Origin: a bacterium
GTDB taxonomy: Bacteria > SZUA-182 > SZUA-191 > JAJRXT01
Direction of reading: 5' to 3'
NCBI GenBank assembly: GCA_024276125.1
Contig: JAJRXT010000060.1
Coordinates: 1-57,054, forward strand
Length of the DNA stretch: 57,054 nt
Shown: positions 9,262-17,740 of the stretch, piece after piece
Position numbering within the stretch: position 1 is the stretch's first letter
How the letters are laid out: every line of letters starts with the position of its first letter
The notes under the pieces: generated by a model
The model's input: the letters and a program-made list of their open reading frames with translations, nothing else
Database searches by the model: none
What the model was told of the DNA's origin: nothing
Position numbers and translations under genes: made by a program

Positions 9262-9806
9262 AGTAATTTAAAAGCCTGACTTCCTTTAATAAGCGCTTCA
9301 TTATTTATTTCTATAAATCGCGCCTTATCACCGGAAAAATTCTCAGTTAACGCCCTTTTTACCGTATTTAAAGAAAACAGTTTGGTATGCTTTATAAACG
9401 CTCCCAAGGCAATCATATTGGCTACTTTGGGCTGCCCCATTTTTCCGGCTATACAAGTGGCATCCACTCCTATAAGCTGCGTATCATCTTTAAAAGGAAT
9501 GTAGATATCATCAGCCAGCGATGTATTTATCACTACAGTACCCGCCGATTTAATCATAGGCCCAAATTTATTTAATGAGGGCTGATTCATAGCAATTAAG
9601 GCATCTGGATTGGCGATTATAGGCGAACCGATAGCATCTGATGAAATCCTTACAGTACAATTAGCCGTACCGCCGCGCATTTCAATGCCGTATGCCGCAA
9701 GACAGGTTATCTCCCACCCTTTAAGCATACCGCAAGTCGCAATAATCCTGCCCAATTGTACAATGCCCTGGCCGCCGAAACCGGCTGCGATTATATCATA
9801 TTCCAT
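9258..9806 (-). CDS. korC: 2-oxoacid:ferredoxin oxidoreductase gamma subunit (KorC/PorG family)
   Basis: 182 residues with the gamma-subunit signature near the N-terminus, AAGFGGQGIVQLGRIIA (about 6-22), followed by AAYGIEMRGGTANCTVRIS, the usual motif of this subunit. With the beta subunit encoded immediately upstream (the genes overlap by 11 bases) it would form part of an anaerobic enzyme that oxidises a 2-oxoacid such as 2-oxoglutarate, a branched-chain 2-oxoacid or pyruvate to the acyl-CoA, passing electrons to ferredoxin. Which 2-oxoacid cannot be told from this subunit. Confidence 0.88.
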   Translation of the reverse strand: MEYDIIAAGFGGQGIVQLGRIIATCGMLKGWEITCLAAYGIEMRGGTANCTVRISSDAIGSPIIANPDALIAMNQPSLNKFGPMIKSAGTVVINTSLADDIYIPFKDDTQLIGVDATCIAGKMGQPKVANMIALGAFIKHTKLFSLNTVKRALTENFSGDKARFIEINNEALIKGSQAFKLL

Positions 9807-10539
9807 TTTTATCGCGAAAAACTCCCAATGGAAAATAGGGTATCATTGCTTCTTCAACCCAGTTGTTAGCTTTAACCGGCGTCATCTTCCAGTTAGCCGG
9901 ACAACTGGCCAGCACCTCAACCAAAGAAAAACCCCCGTTACTTATTTGAATCAAAAAGGCCTTCTTAATAGCGGATTTAGCCGCCTTTAAATACTTCGGC
10001 CGACTTACCGCCACACGCTCTAAATAAACCGGCGCCTCCAGCGTGTTCATAAGCTCGCAAATACGAATAGGATAGCCGTCTGTACTAGGATCCCGGCCAA
10101 GTGGAGAAGTTTGAGTCTTCTGCCCCACCAGCGTAGTAGGCGCCATCTGCCCGCCGGTCATACCAAAAACCGTATTATTTACAAATATTACTGTAAAATT
10201 CTCGCCGCGATTAGCCGCATGTATGATTTCAGCCATACCGATAGAAGCCAGATCGCCGTCGCCCTGATAGCTAAAAACTATATTTTCCGGTATGGCGCGC
10301 TTTAGTCCCGTAGCCGCCGCCGGAGGACGCCCGTGTGCTACCTCCAGCATATCAAAATCAAAGTAGTCATAAGCCAGCACCGAACACCCGACTGAAGCAA
10401 TACCGATTGTTTTCCGCCTTATTCCAAGCTCATCAATTGTTTCTGCTATCAAGCGATGTACCAAACCATGATGACAGCCGGCACAATAATGAAAAGGAGC
10501 ATCTTTTAGGCAATCTGGTTTTTTAAATATTGTTTTCAT
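9796..10539 (-). CDS. korB: 2-oxoacid:ferredoxin oxidoreductase beta subunit (TPP-binding)
   Basis: 247 residues. Recognisable elements are HYCAGCHHG near residue 18-26, the thiamine-diphosphate/Mg motif GDGDLASIGMAE with the later FVNN, and GMTGGQMAPTT, all standard for the beta subunit of KorAB/VorAB-type enzymes. It is the first gene of the operon korB-korC-argA. The catalytic alpha subunit and the ferredoxin-like delta subunit that normally precede it are absent: upstream are only repeats and then fbp. They may be encoded elsewhere or the operon may have been broken by repeat-mediated rearrangement. 2-Oxoglutarate or branched-chain 2-oxoacids seem likelier than pyruvate from sequence type, but this is inference. 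Confidence 0.88.
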   Translation of the reverse strand: MKTIFKKPDCLKDAPFHYCAGCHHGLVHRLIAETIDELGIRRKTIGIASVGCSVLAYDYFDFDMLEVAHGRPPAAATGLKRAIPENIVFSYQGDGDLASIGMAEIIHAANRGENFTVIFVNNTVFGMTGGQMAPTTLVGQKTQTSPLGRDPSTDGYPIRICELMNTLEAPVYLERVAVSRPKYLKAAKSAIKKAFLIQISNGGFSLVEVLASCPANWKMTPVKANNWVEEAMIPYFPLGVFRDKNGI

Positions 10540-10586
10540 AATAAAAACTTCATTAATTTTATGTTTTTATAATAGGTTTTAAGCTT

Positions 10587-10670
10587 GTCATTCTTAAATG
10601 AAACGAAGTGGAGTGAAGAATCTGCTCGCATATTGCGTGTAGATTCTTCGCGCCTTCGCCTCAGAATGAC
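10587..10670. repeat. Family B palindromic repeat, copy 3
   Basis: GTCATTCTTAAATG to TCAGAATGAC, 84 bp, upstream of korB in the gap to fbp. Confidence 0.78.
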
Positions 10671-10772
10671 AATTATAAAAAGTCTTATGTTGTCGGTATG
10701 TCTCAAGCCGAAAGATATTACTGTTTAATGCTATAAACATAATTGCATAAATATCTATAACTTCTGTTGTCG

Positions 10773-10872
10773 GATTCTAAAAATCCAACAACTAGGCTTA
10801 CGGGGTCAGATTTTTAGAATCTGACCCCCACTGAAGAAAAACGTAGTCGCCGACCTTAAGGTCGGCGACTAC
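10773..10872. repeat. Paired hairpins plus a perfect 30-bp palindrome
   Basis: A copy of the CGGATTCTAAAAATCC / GGGTCAGATTTTTAGAATCTGACCCC hairpin pair (10773-10830) is followed by a family D palindrome. The latter is perfectly self-complementary over 30 bases at 10843-10872 (left arm GTAGTCGCCGACCTT). The same pair of hairpins in the same order occurs after cusA (8594-8691), so they move or duplicate as a unit. Confidence 0.75.
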
Positions 10873-10938
10873 AGATGAATCCGGCAGCCACAAAGATTAT
10901 ATTTATTTGTTAATACGATCAAGATAAATAATACGACC

Positions 10939-11952
10939 TTAGGCCTCGCCCTTTACAAATTTTTCCGCTAATGTTACATCATCTCTACTACCAATATAAA
11001 GCGGTACCCGCTGATGCAAGCCCGTAGGTTGTATGTCCATAATATCCTGAGTTCCGTCGCTTGCGCGCCCGCCGGCCTGTTCCGCTAAATACGCCATGGG
11101 TTCCGCTTCATATAACAAGCGCAACTTGCCTTTTGGTTTATTCGGGTCTTTATAATCCATAGGATACATGAAAAGCCCGCCCTTTAGCAAGGTGCGATGA
11201 AAATCTGCCACCAGCGAACCGATGTAACGCAGGCTGTAAGGACGTTTTGTTGCCGGATCTTTTTCTTTGAGATAATCAACATAGCGCTTGGTATTATCAT
11301 GCCAATACAACGCATTACCCTCATTAATACTGTATATTTTACCCTTGGCCGGCATTTTTATATCAGGATGAGAAAGCAGGAATTCCCCAATACTCGGATC
11401 AAGCGTAAAACCATGCACTCCCTTACCCGCAGTATAAACCAGCATAGTACTGGAGCCATAAACTACATAACCGGCACAAACCTGCGTTCTGCCCAATTGA
11501 AGCAAATCAGCCTCATTACCGGCCTTACCGGAGCTTACCTTACGATGTATGGAAAAAATAGTGCCGATATTTACATTAACATCAATATTGGAAGAGCCGT
11601 CCAGCGGATCAATTGACAGGGTATAATTACCCTCATAGCCCGGCGTAACAGCAATTGCCTCTTCCACCTCTTCAGACGCCATAACACACACCTGACCGGA
11701 GGTCTTCATATGCCCGACAATAATTTCATTGGCATAGTCATCCAGCTTTTGTACCTCTTCCCCCTGCACATTTACTTGGCCGGTAAGACCTAAAATATCC
11801 AGCAGACCCGCCCTATTTACCTCTGTAGAAATAACTTTAGTCGCAACCAGCAAATTCCCGACTAAACCTGCAATTTCTTGGGCTGCCTCAGGATTATCGC
11901 CGCCTATACTGCGCAAGATATGTTGAGTGACAGTAGTACCTAATCCTTCCAT
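10939..11952 (-). CDS. fbp: Fructose-1,6-bisphosphatase, class I
   Basis: 337 residues, the usual length. It hydrolyses fructose 1,6-bisphosphate to fructose 6-phosphate in gluconeogenesis. The metal and substrate site is clear: SIDPLDGSSNIDVNVNIGT (about 116-134) with the preceding acidic SEEVEE loop, and the later YIGSLVADFHRTL and KLRLLYEAEPMAYLAEQAGG motifs typical of class I enzymes. An AGGAGA ribosome-binding site precedes the ATG. It is followed by repeats and then the korB operon on the same strand. The intact motifs suggest an active enzyme and a gluconeogenic carbon flow consistent with 2-oxoacid metabolism next door. Confidence 0.95.
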   Translation of the reverse strand: MEGLGTTVTQHILRSIGGDNPEAAQEIAGLVGNLLVATKVISTEVNRAGLLDILGLTGQVNVQGEEVQKLDDYANEIIVGHMKTSGQVCVMASEEVEEAIAVTPGYEGNYTLSIDPLDGSSNIDVNVNIGTIFSIHRKVSSGKAGNEADLLQLGRTQVCAGYVVYGSSTMLVYTAGKGVHGFTLDPSIGEFLLSHPDIKMPAKGKIYSINEGNALYWHDNTKRYVDYLKEKDPATKRPYSLRYIGSLVADFHRTLLKGGLFMYPMDYKDPNKPKGKLRLLYEAEPMAYLAEQAGGRASDGTQDIMDIQPTGLHQRVPLYIGSRDDVTLAEKFVKGEA

Positions 11953-11986
11953 AATTATTCTCCTGTTTTATCAAGTAAAAAAATTT

Positions 11987-13033
11987 TTACTGCACGGGTA
12001 CGTATTCTATGAAAAGACCGCTTCCTTGTAATTCTTTTATATATGTTTGGGCTTTTTGTGCAATATCTGTAAGTGCGCTTTTGCCGGCCTGTTGTAAATG
12101 GTAGCAGGCTATTGCACGAAACATGCTGTATTCTGCCAAATCAATACCATATTGTACCTTATGTAAGCGATACATATATTTTGAACCGAATGCCTCTATC
12201 TTCGGGGGTATTAACTCGTTTAACTTACCTTTAGTTTTGTTTTCCAATGTATTAAAATACTTCACTGCTTCATAATCAATCTCTAACATTTCAACGGAAT
12301 CTTGCAAATGATGACTTACTTTAATCAGATGTTTTATAGTCTTACCCTCCCTGCGATATTCAGTACCGTCTGAAAACACCTGATAAATTCCTATTGTAGC
12401 ATGGAGCGTATATTCACCGGCAGGGGTATTTTTGCTTATATCAATTCTATAAAAAAGATTGGCTAGGGCATGAAACTTTTCTACCATAACAAAAGAGTAT
12501 TCAGTAAGTAAGTTGAATTTAATAAATTGGGGGGCGTCTATGTTTTCCACCCTTAATTCATAGGTATGCTCTCCTTGGAAATCCAGTTCTTCTTTTAGGC
12601 CCACATACGCTTTTAAATATCCATGAGCATAAAAGGCCTCGCCGGCACGCATAATTATATGATTTCCATCTTCTAAATTTGTCCTAAGGTGTGTTTTAAT
12701 CCCATCTATGGTATCAAGTTCTTTCAAGACCTGTGCCACCAGATGCCGCTGTTCTGGAAAAAAATGGACAAACCGCTTAAGCTCATCTTTGTTCTTTCTT
12801 TTATTTAACATAACAGCCAATCTGGCTTTGGCTTCAGCCGCATACGGACTTGCCGAATGACGTTCCAAAAACTGCCAATATGAATTAACTGTATTCTTAA
12901 AAGCCGCCGAATGATAATCCGTATAAGAGGGGTCCATGGTTAGCGCAGTATTGCTGTTTGTAGTTTTACAGGCTGAAAGTGCAAACAAACAGCAAAAAAA
13001 ACAAATTAATATATTGACATATTTTTTGAACAT
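11987..13033 (-). CDS. Predicted lipoprotein of unknown function
   Basis: 348 residues from the chosen ATG at 13033, which follows an AAGG sequence and gives a clean lipoprotein signal (MFKKYVNILICFF, lipobox ALSAC); an upstream ATG at 13054 would add seven residues and spoil the signal. The mature part begins with a helical region resembling tetratricopeptide-like packing (SYWQFLERHSASPYAAEAKARL), followed by a mixed middle section with several YELRVENI-type strands and a helical C-terminus. I do not recognise the family. It sits between fbp and the FmdE-like gene on the same strand and is probably anchored to the outer membrane facing the periplasm. Confidence 0.7.
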   Translation of the reverse strand: MFKKYVNILICFFCCLFALSACKTTNSNTALTMDPSYTDYHSAAFKNTVNSYWQFLERHSASPYAAEAKARLAVMLNKRKNKDELKRFVHFFPEQRHLVAQVLKELDTIDGIKTHLRTNLEDGNHIIMRAGEAFYAHGYLKAYVGLKEELDFQGEHTYELRVENIDAPQFIKFNLLTEYSFVMVEKFHALANLFYRIDISKNTPAGEYTLHATIGIYQVFSDGTEYRREGKTIKHLIKVSHHLQDSVEMLEIDYEAVKYFNTLENKTKGKLNELIPPKIEAFGSKYMYRLHKVQYGIDLAEYSMFRAIACYHLQQAGKSALTDIAQKAQTYIKELQGSGLFIEYVPVQ

Positions 13034-13086
13034 TACATCACAAACCTTAGACATTAGGGTATTTATCAGGAAGTAAACAATCTATT

Positions 13087-13494
13087 TTATACTAATTCAA
13101 ATATTTCCTGCTGCGTTAAGCTTTTTAAATAAGCCAGTCCCTGTTTTTGAAATTCTTCTACAGGGAATTTTTTATTTAAGGCATTTAATTTTTCTCTTAT
13201 TTTCGGTTTAATCGTAACTTTAGCGCATTTTTTCCCGTCACCAACACATATTCCGCAGCCATCCGGTTTAATTTCCGGGGTAATCTGAACCGTTTCCTGT
13301 AAAACCGTACCAGCGCCGTCACGGATACATTTACTCGTACCATAAACAACAGCCTTATTTACTGTAATATCCTTCTGGCCGGCTAAACCTAAAGCCAGCA
13401 TGCTTCCCATAACTCAATAATACAAACTAGGACATTTATGCCCATGTTTATCCGCCGCCTTATCAAATAATTCCTCAAAATTCATTTTTTCCAT
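13087..13494 (-). CDS. FmdE-family protein, interrupted by in-frame TGA
   Basis: 135 codons from an ATG at 13494 with a good AAGGAG site. The N-terminus contains HGHKCPS, the conserved histidine/cysteine motif of the FmdE (formylmethanofuran dehydrogenase subunit E-like) family. A TGA at 13414-13416 (codon 27) follows, then VMGSMLALGLAG continues the domain in the same frame. FmdE proteins have Gly at this place (CPxxxxG), so TGA corresponds to GGA. Only the fragment from the internal ATG at 13410 would be translated otherwise, without the metal-binding motif. Later motifs are DGCGICVGDGKK and a helical C-terminus. FmdE-like proteins bind zinc or molybdenum-enzyme partners; the role here is unknown. 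Confidence 0.7.
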
Positions 13495-13510
13495 TACCAC
13501 TCCTTAAAAC

Positions 13511-14446
13511 CTAATTTGTCAATCTAATCTTATGACCTTCCGTATTACTTCGGTGTTCTGCTAAATCATGTCTTAATTTGTGCATATTATCTTCAAAAGA
13601 ATCAAGACGTTCATCAAAAGAATCGAGACGTTTACCAAAAGAATCGAGACGTTTACCCTGCTCATCCTGTTTTTGCTCCACCTTACCCAGTCTTTGGTCC
13701 AGACCGTCAACCTTTCCTGAGAGCGCCAGCTGATTTAATGAAAGCTCTTGCTGGCCTTCAGCCAGTATGTTGATCTTATTTTCCAGCCGATCAACTTTTT
13801 CTGACAGCATCTGCTGGCCTTCGGCCACTAGACTAATCTTATCTTCCAACCCTTCAACCACAATACTAAATTGATGCCTTATGTCTTCAGTCTGCTGTTT
13901 CATGTCTTCGCTGAACTGACGCCTCATATCCTCGCCATGCTGTTTCATGTCTTCGCTGAACTGACGCCTCATATCCTCGCCATGCTTTTTCATATCATCG
14001 CTGAATTGACGCCTTATGTCTTCAGTCTGCTGTTTCATGTCTTCGCTGAACTGACGCCTCATATCCTCGCCATGCTGTTTCATATCCTTGTTAACCTGAA
14101 GCCTTACATCGTCAGTCTGCCGCTTCATATCCTCGCTAACCTGACGCCTTATATCTTCATTCTGCTGTTTCATGTCTTCACGGAACTGACATCTCATATC
14201 CTCAGCATGCGCTTTCATATCCTTGTTAACCTGAAGCCTTACATCGTCAGTCTGCCGCTTCATATCCTCGCTAACCTGACGCTTCATATCCTCAGCATGC
14301 GCTTTCATATCCTCGTTAACCTGACGCTTTACCTCCTCCGTTTGCAACTTCATATCATCTTTGAATTGATGCCTCATCTCATTAGCATGTTGCGCAAAGG
14401 CATTTATAATCTCGTCTTTAAATTCTTTAAATTTTTGTTCATCCAT
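13511..14446 (-). CDS. Coiled-coil protein with eleven 15-residue tandem repeats
   Basis: 311 residues from the ATG at 14446, preferred over one nine codons upstream because AGGAA lies 8 bases before it. Residues about 27-191 consist of 11 tandem units of exactly 15 residues, for example QFSEDMKQHGEDMRR. A 15-residue period fits a right-handed coiled coil of the kind found in trimeric autotransporter stalks. The rest is heptad-like (VDRLENKINILAEGQ) and ends with three RLDSF repeats. There is no signal peptide or membrane segment, so it looks cytosolic or fibre-like. The high Glu/Asp/Lys/Arg content and absence of enzyme motifs suggest a structural or spacer role. The antisense strand shows a long repetitive open frame that is only the shadow of this gene. 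Confidence 0.75.
   Translation of the reverse strand: MDEQKFKEFKDEIINAFAQHANEMRHQFKDDMKLQTEEVKRQVNEDMKAHAEDMKRQVSEDMKRQTDDVRLQVNKDMKAHAEDMRCQFREDMKQQNEDIRRQVSEDMKRQTDDVRLQVNKDMKQHGEDMRRQFSEDMKQQTEDIRRQFSDDMKKHGEDMRRQFSEDMKQHGEDMRRQFSEDMKQQTEDIRHQFSIVVEGLEDKISLVAEGQQMLSEKVDRLENKINILAEGQQELSLNQLALSGKVDGLDQRLGKVEQKQDEQGKRLDSFGKRLDSFDERLDSFEDNMHKLRHDLAEHRSNTEGHKIRLTN
13874..14368 (-). repeat. 45-bp tandem coding repeats
   Basis: Eleven 45-bp units in the coiled-coil gene. Nearly identical units alternate (QTDDVRL, HAEDMR, HGEDMRR types), so the array looks homogenised by unequal recombination and is likely to vary in copy number between strains. Confidence 0.8.
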
Positions 14447-14523
14447 GGTTTTATTCCTATTTGATATTTCCATATGTTTTCTTATAGAGCGTATTTAAAC
14501 GCTATCACAAAATAAATTGTGTC

Positions 14524-16188
14524 CTATTGCACTTGTAACCTTTTCCGGCGAAAACATCCGACGGCTTCATATATCAGCCATACGGCTAAAACAAGTATTA
14601 TAGCGCCTATTGCCGCCACCAGCCATTTACCGCCGCTTATATATTGCTTTATATTGACCAGCATAGCCCACAAACTCACCGCTAGAATAAATATCATTGG
14701 CGCCAAAGTATAGACAATAGGTTTGCCCTTATTGGACAAATACAGGGTAATTATGAGTAAAGCTAAACCAGCTAGCAATTGATTGGTTGTTCCGAATAAT
14801 GGCCATAGGGTTAATCCGCCCTTACCGGTTCCTTTGGCCATACATAATACATAAGCGCTAAGTACAGCTAACGCGCCGGAAAGATAGCGGTTTTTAAAGA
14901 CATCCAGCCCCAAGCTGTCGCCCAATTCCGTTATAATATAACGCTGCAAGCGCGTTGCCGTATCTATAGAAGTCAGCGCAAAGCTGATAATAATAACGCC
15001 GGTCAGGGTAATTGCAAAATGTTTTGGTATACCGCAGGCCGACATAAACAGAGCGCCGCCATTAATAAAGGCGCCCAGCTTTTGACCCAGTCCTTGGGCT
15101 GCCTCCCAACTGGAATAATGCTGCATCCAAGCCGCGCTGTTGGGAAAACCCGCCGTACAAGCCAGTATAGCCATAACCGCCAGTACACCTTCGCCCAACA
15201 TTGCTCCATAGCCTACCAGTTTTGCATCTTGTTCGCAATTTAACTGTTTGGATGTGGTGCCTGAGGATACCAAACTATGGAATCCCGATACAGCCCCGCA
15301 GGCAATTACAATAAACAAAAAAGGTAAAATAGGCGGCGCACCCGCAGGGTGAAGCCTTACAGCAGGCGCAACAATAGCCGGCCTTAGAATCAATACCCCT
15401 GCATACATCAGCCCCAAACCAATAAACAACCAACCGGCATTAATAAAATCACGCGGTTGAAGCAGTATCCATACCGGCAAGACCGCCGCAAAAAAGGAAT
15501 ATATAAGGACTAAAGTTATCCAGCTAAAAAGCTCGGTACCTAAAAAGGTAGCTCCTAATTTTATTGGATAAATAGCGCCCAAATAACAAAACACAAAAAC
15601 CAGAATTACCGCAATGGCGGTAGGCGCGATTTCACCCAATTTAGTTTTATAAAAACAAAAACCGACGGCTGCCGCTAAAACCATTTCCACTAAAATCGGC
15701 AGCACTGTTTGGGGATATTGAATAAACAATAATGAAATTATCAGCGCAAATACTGCTAAAACCACCCATAATAAAAAAAATATAATAAGTAAAAACAGGC
15801 TGCGGGCACGCGGATTTATCAGATTTTTGGTAAGCTCTCCGATAGACTTACCCTCTGACCTTATAGAGACCACCAGCGCCCCAAAATCATGCACCCCGCC
15901 GATTAGGATACTACCGAAAACTACCCATAATAAAGCCGGCAGCCAGCCCCAAATTACTGCAATAGCAGGCCCTACAATGGGCGCCGCTCCGGCAATGGAG
16001 GTAAAATGATGTCCGAATAAAACCCATTTTTTAGCCGGTACATAATCTATTCCGTCCTTTAGTTGATGAGCAGGGGTTATTCTATTGGGAACTAAATCAA
16101 ATATTTTTTGACTCAAAAAAGCGGCATAAAATTTATAAGCCAAAAAAAAACCTATTAACGCCACAAATGCAATGGCAACAGAACTCAA
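14524..16188 (-). CDS. cstA: Carbon starvation CstA-family membrane transporter
   Basis: 554 residues from a TTG at 16188, chosen because AAGGAG lies 7 bases before it; an upstream ATG at 16260 lacks such a site. There are about 15 membrane segments. Family motifs are GHHFTSIAGAAPIVGPAIA near residue 55, GGVHDFGALVVS, and CGAVSGFHSLVSSGTTSKQL in the middle. It is the shorter CstA type (about 550-600 residues, against 701 for E. coli CstA). CstA proteins take up peptides or pyruvate when carbon is scarce. It is transcribed away from bioF, with a shared promoter region at 16190-16288. Family assignment is firm; the substrate is not known here. Confidence 0.93.
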   Translation of the reverse strand: MSSVAIAFVALIGFFLAYKFYAAFLSQKIFDLVPNRITPAHQLKDGIDYVPAKKWVLFGHHFTSIAGAAPIVGPAIAVIWGWLPALLWVVFGSILIGGVHDFGALVVSIRSEGKSIGELTKNLINPRARSLFLLIIFFLLWVVLAVFALIISLLFIQYPQTVLPILVEMVLAAAVGFCFYKTKLGEIAPTAIAVILVFVFCYLGAIYPIKLGATFLGTELFSWITLVLIYSFFAAVLPVWILLQPRDFINAGWLFIGLGLMYAGVLILRPAIVAPAVRLHPAGAPPILPFLFIVIACGAVSGFHSLVSSGTTSKQLNCEQDAKLVGYGAMLGEGVLAVMAILACTAGFPNSAAWMQHYSSWEAAQGLGQKLGAFINGGALFMSACGIPKHFAITLTGVIIISFALTSIDTATRLQRYIITELGDSLGLDVFKNRYLSGALAVLSAYVLCMAKGTGKGGLTLWPLFGTTNQLLAGLALLIITLYLSNKGKPIVYTLAPMIFILAVSLWAMLVNIKQYISGGKWLVAAIGAIILVLAVWLIYEAVGCFRRKRLQVQ

Positions 16189-16288
16189 ATACTTGCTCCT
16201 TAATATCAGGCGGGATATAATAGAATTTATTAGAACTTTAAATGTATAATAATTTAACAAAAATTTTAATTTTTAGCAAGGGAAAAAC

Positions 16289-17458
16289 ATGGCTATGGCC
16301 GATGAATCACTTTTAGAATATCTTTCTGAACAATTAGTTAAACTAAAAAAAACAACACTATACCGCAAAATTAAGCTGATAGAAGGCCCCTGCGGCAGTA
16401 ATTTAATCATTAATGGTAAAAAATATTTGGCATTTTGTTCTAATGATTACCTCGGGCTGGCCAATCACCCTAAACTAAAACAAGCGGCTAAAGCGGCTAT
16501 CTCACAATACGGCAGCGGCAGCGGCGCATCCCGACTAATTTGCGGCACCCAGAGCCTGCATATACAATTAGAGCAAAAATTAGCCAAATTTAAACAAGCG
16601 CCAGCCGCTATAGTTTTCCCTAGCGGTTATATGGCAAATTTGGGAATAATTTCTTCGGTAGTAGGAAGGGGAGATATTATAATCATAGACCGCCTGTCTC
16701 ATGCCAGTATTATTGACGCATGTCGTCTGTCTTACGCCAAATTAGCGGTTTATCCGCATAATGACTTAAATAAATTAGAACATATTTTAAAGCGTTCTCA
16801 GAACTATAATCAGCGTTTGATTATAACCGACAGTATTTTCAGTATGGACGGTGATTTGGCCGACTTACCCGCACTGGCAGGTTTAGCCCGCCGGTATAAT
16901 GCGGCGCTTATGATTGATGAGGCGCATGCTACGGGCGTGTTGGGGGAGTCTGGCCGGGGCGCTGCGGAGCATTTCGGTCTAAAGGATGAGATAGATATAT
17001 CAATGGGTACCTTAAGCAAGGCGGCAGGCAGTATGGGGGGCTTTGTAACGGGCGATAAACAATTGATAGATTTTTTGCGTCAGCGCGCTAGAAGTTTTAT
17101 TTATACCACTGCGCTGCCGGCGGCGGCATGTGCGGCTTCTATCGCCGGCTTGGATATTATTATAAATCAGCCGCAATTAAGAAAAAAACTCTGGCAAAAT
17201 ACCAAATACCTGAAAAACGGCCTTAAAAAACTTGGTTTTAAGTTAATGGGCACACAAAGCCCGATAATTCCGATTCTTTTGTATGATGAGGATACAACCA
17301 TGCGGGCGGCTGAATACCTGTTTGAACACGGCATACTTATCCCCGGCATCCGTCCGCCTACCGTACCAAAGGGTAAATGCCGGCTTAGAATAAGCCTGTC
17401 CGCAACTCATAGCAAAGATGAGCTGGATTATTTATTGAGTATAATAAAATCTGTATAA
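16289..17458 (+). CDS. bioF: 8-amino-7-oxononanoate synthase or related alpha-oxoamine synthase
   Basis: 389 residues, the usual length. A PLP enzyme of the alpha-oxoamine synthase family that condenses an acyl thioester with an amino acid; for BioF, pimeloyl-ACP or -CoA with alanine in biotin synthesis. Motifs: FCSNDYLGLANHPK near residue 50, the glycine-rich GSGSGASRLICGT, MIDEAHATGVLG for cofactor stacking, and LSKAAGSMGGFV with the PLP lysine at about 243. An AAGGG site precedes the ATG. No other biotin genes are adjacent, so 2-amino-3-ketobutyrate CoA ligase or another oxoamine synthase cannot be ruled out. Divergent from cstA. Confidence 0.88.
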   Translation: MAMADESLLEYLSEQLVKLKKTTLYRKIKLIEGPCGSNLIINGKKYLAFCSNDYLGLANHPKLKQAAKAAISQYGSGSGASRLICGTQSLHIQLEQKLAKFKQAPAAIVFPSGYMANLGIISSVVGRGDIIIIDRLSHASIIDACRLSYAKLAVYPHNDLNKLEHILKRSQNYNQRLIITDSIFSMDGDLADLPALAGLARRYNAALMIDEAHATGVLGESGRGAAEHFGLKDEIDISMGTLSKAAGSMGGFVTGDKQLIDFLRQRARSFIYTTALPAAACAASIAGLDIIINQPQLRKKLWQNTKYLKNGLKKLGFKLMGTQSPIIPILLYDEDTTMRAAEYLFEHGILIPGIRPPTVPKGKCRLRISLSATHSKDELDYLLSIIKSV

Positions 17459-17460
17459 TA

Positions 17461-17720
17461 ACATAAGTTCGACATAAAAGTTATTGATTTTATTGACCTG
17501 TAGGGGCTTACGGCGTGGATCAGCCAAATATGGTGGAACCGCAACTATCAAAAGACGTAGACTTAATTCCAATATGGGCTTGTTCCACCCTACTTTTTTA
17601 AATTCCGGCATCTTAAGTCAACAGCATTGCCGTGATTCGGGAGGGAATCCCCCCCTTACAGAAAATTTACATCTGGTTTCGGTTTAAGTATAGTTGCTTA
17701 AAACATCCCGAAACATAACC
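17461..17720. repeat. Repeat-filled gap: family F end, family A fragment, family C fragment
   Basis: The spacer holds an AGTTCGACATAAAAGTTATTG segment (family F end, about 17466-17500), a partial family A copy (about 17530-17593; GGTGGAACCGCAACT and GTTCCACCCTAC) and a decayed family C sequence near 17700. No gene is supported. Confidence 0.6.
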
Positions 17721-17740
17721 CCTCTACTAACATCAAAGTA

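Noticed and set aside
13414-13416. TGA in the FmdE-like gene as a selenocysteine codon
   Set aside because: The aligned residue in the family is Gly, not Cys, and no SECIS-like hairpin was evident directly after the codon. The TGA codons in dinG and the TIM-barrel gene likewise stand where Gly is expected.
13871-14464. Long plus-strand open frame rich in LLFHVFAELTPH repeats
   Set aside because: It is the antisense shadow of the 45-bp repeats in the coiled-coil gene; the minus-strand frame has a ribosome-binding site and plausible protein composition.
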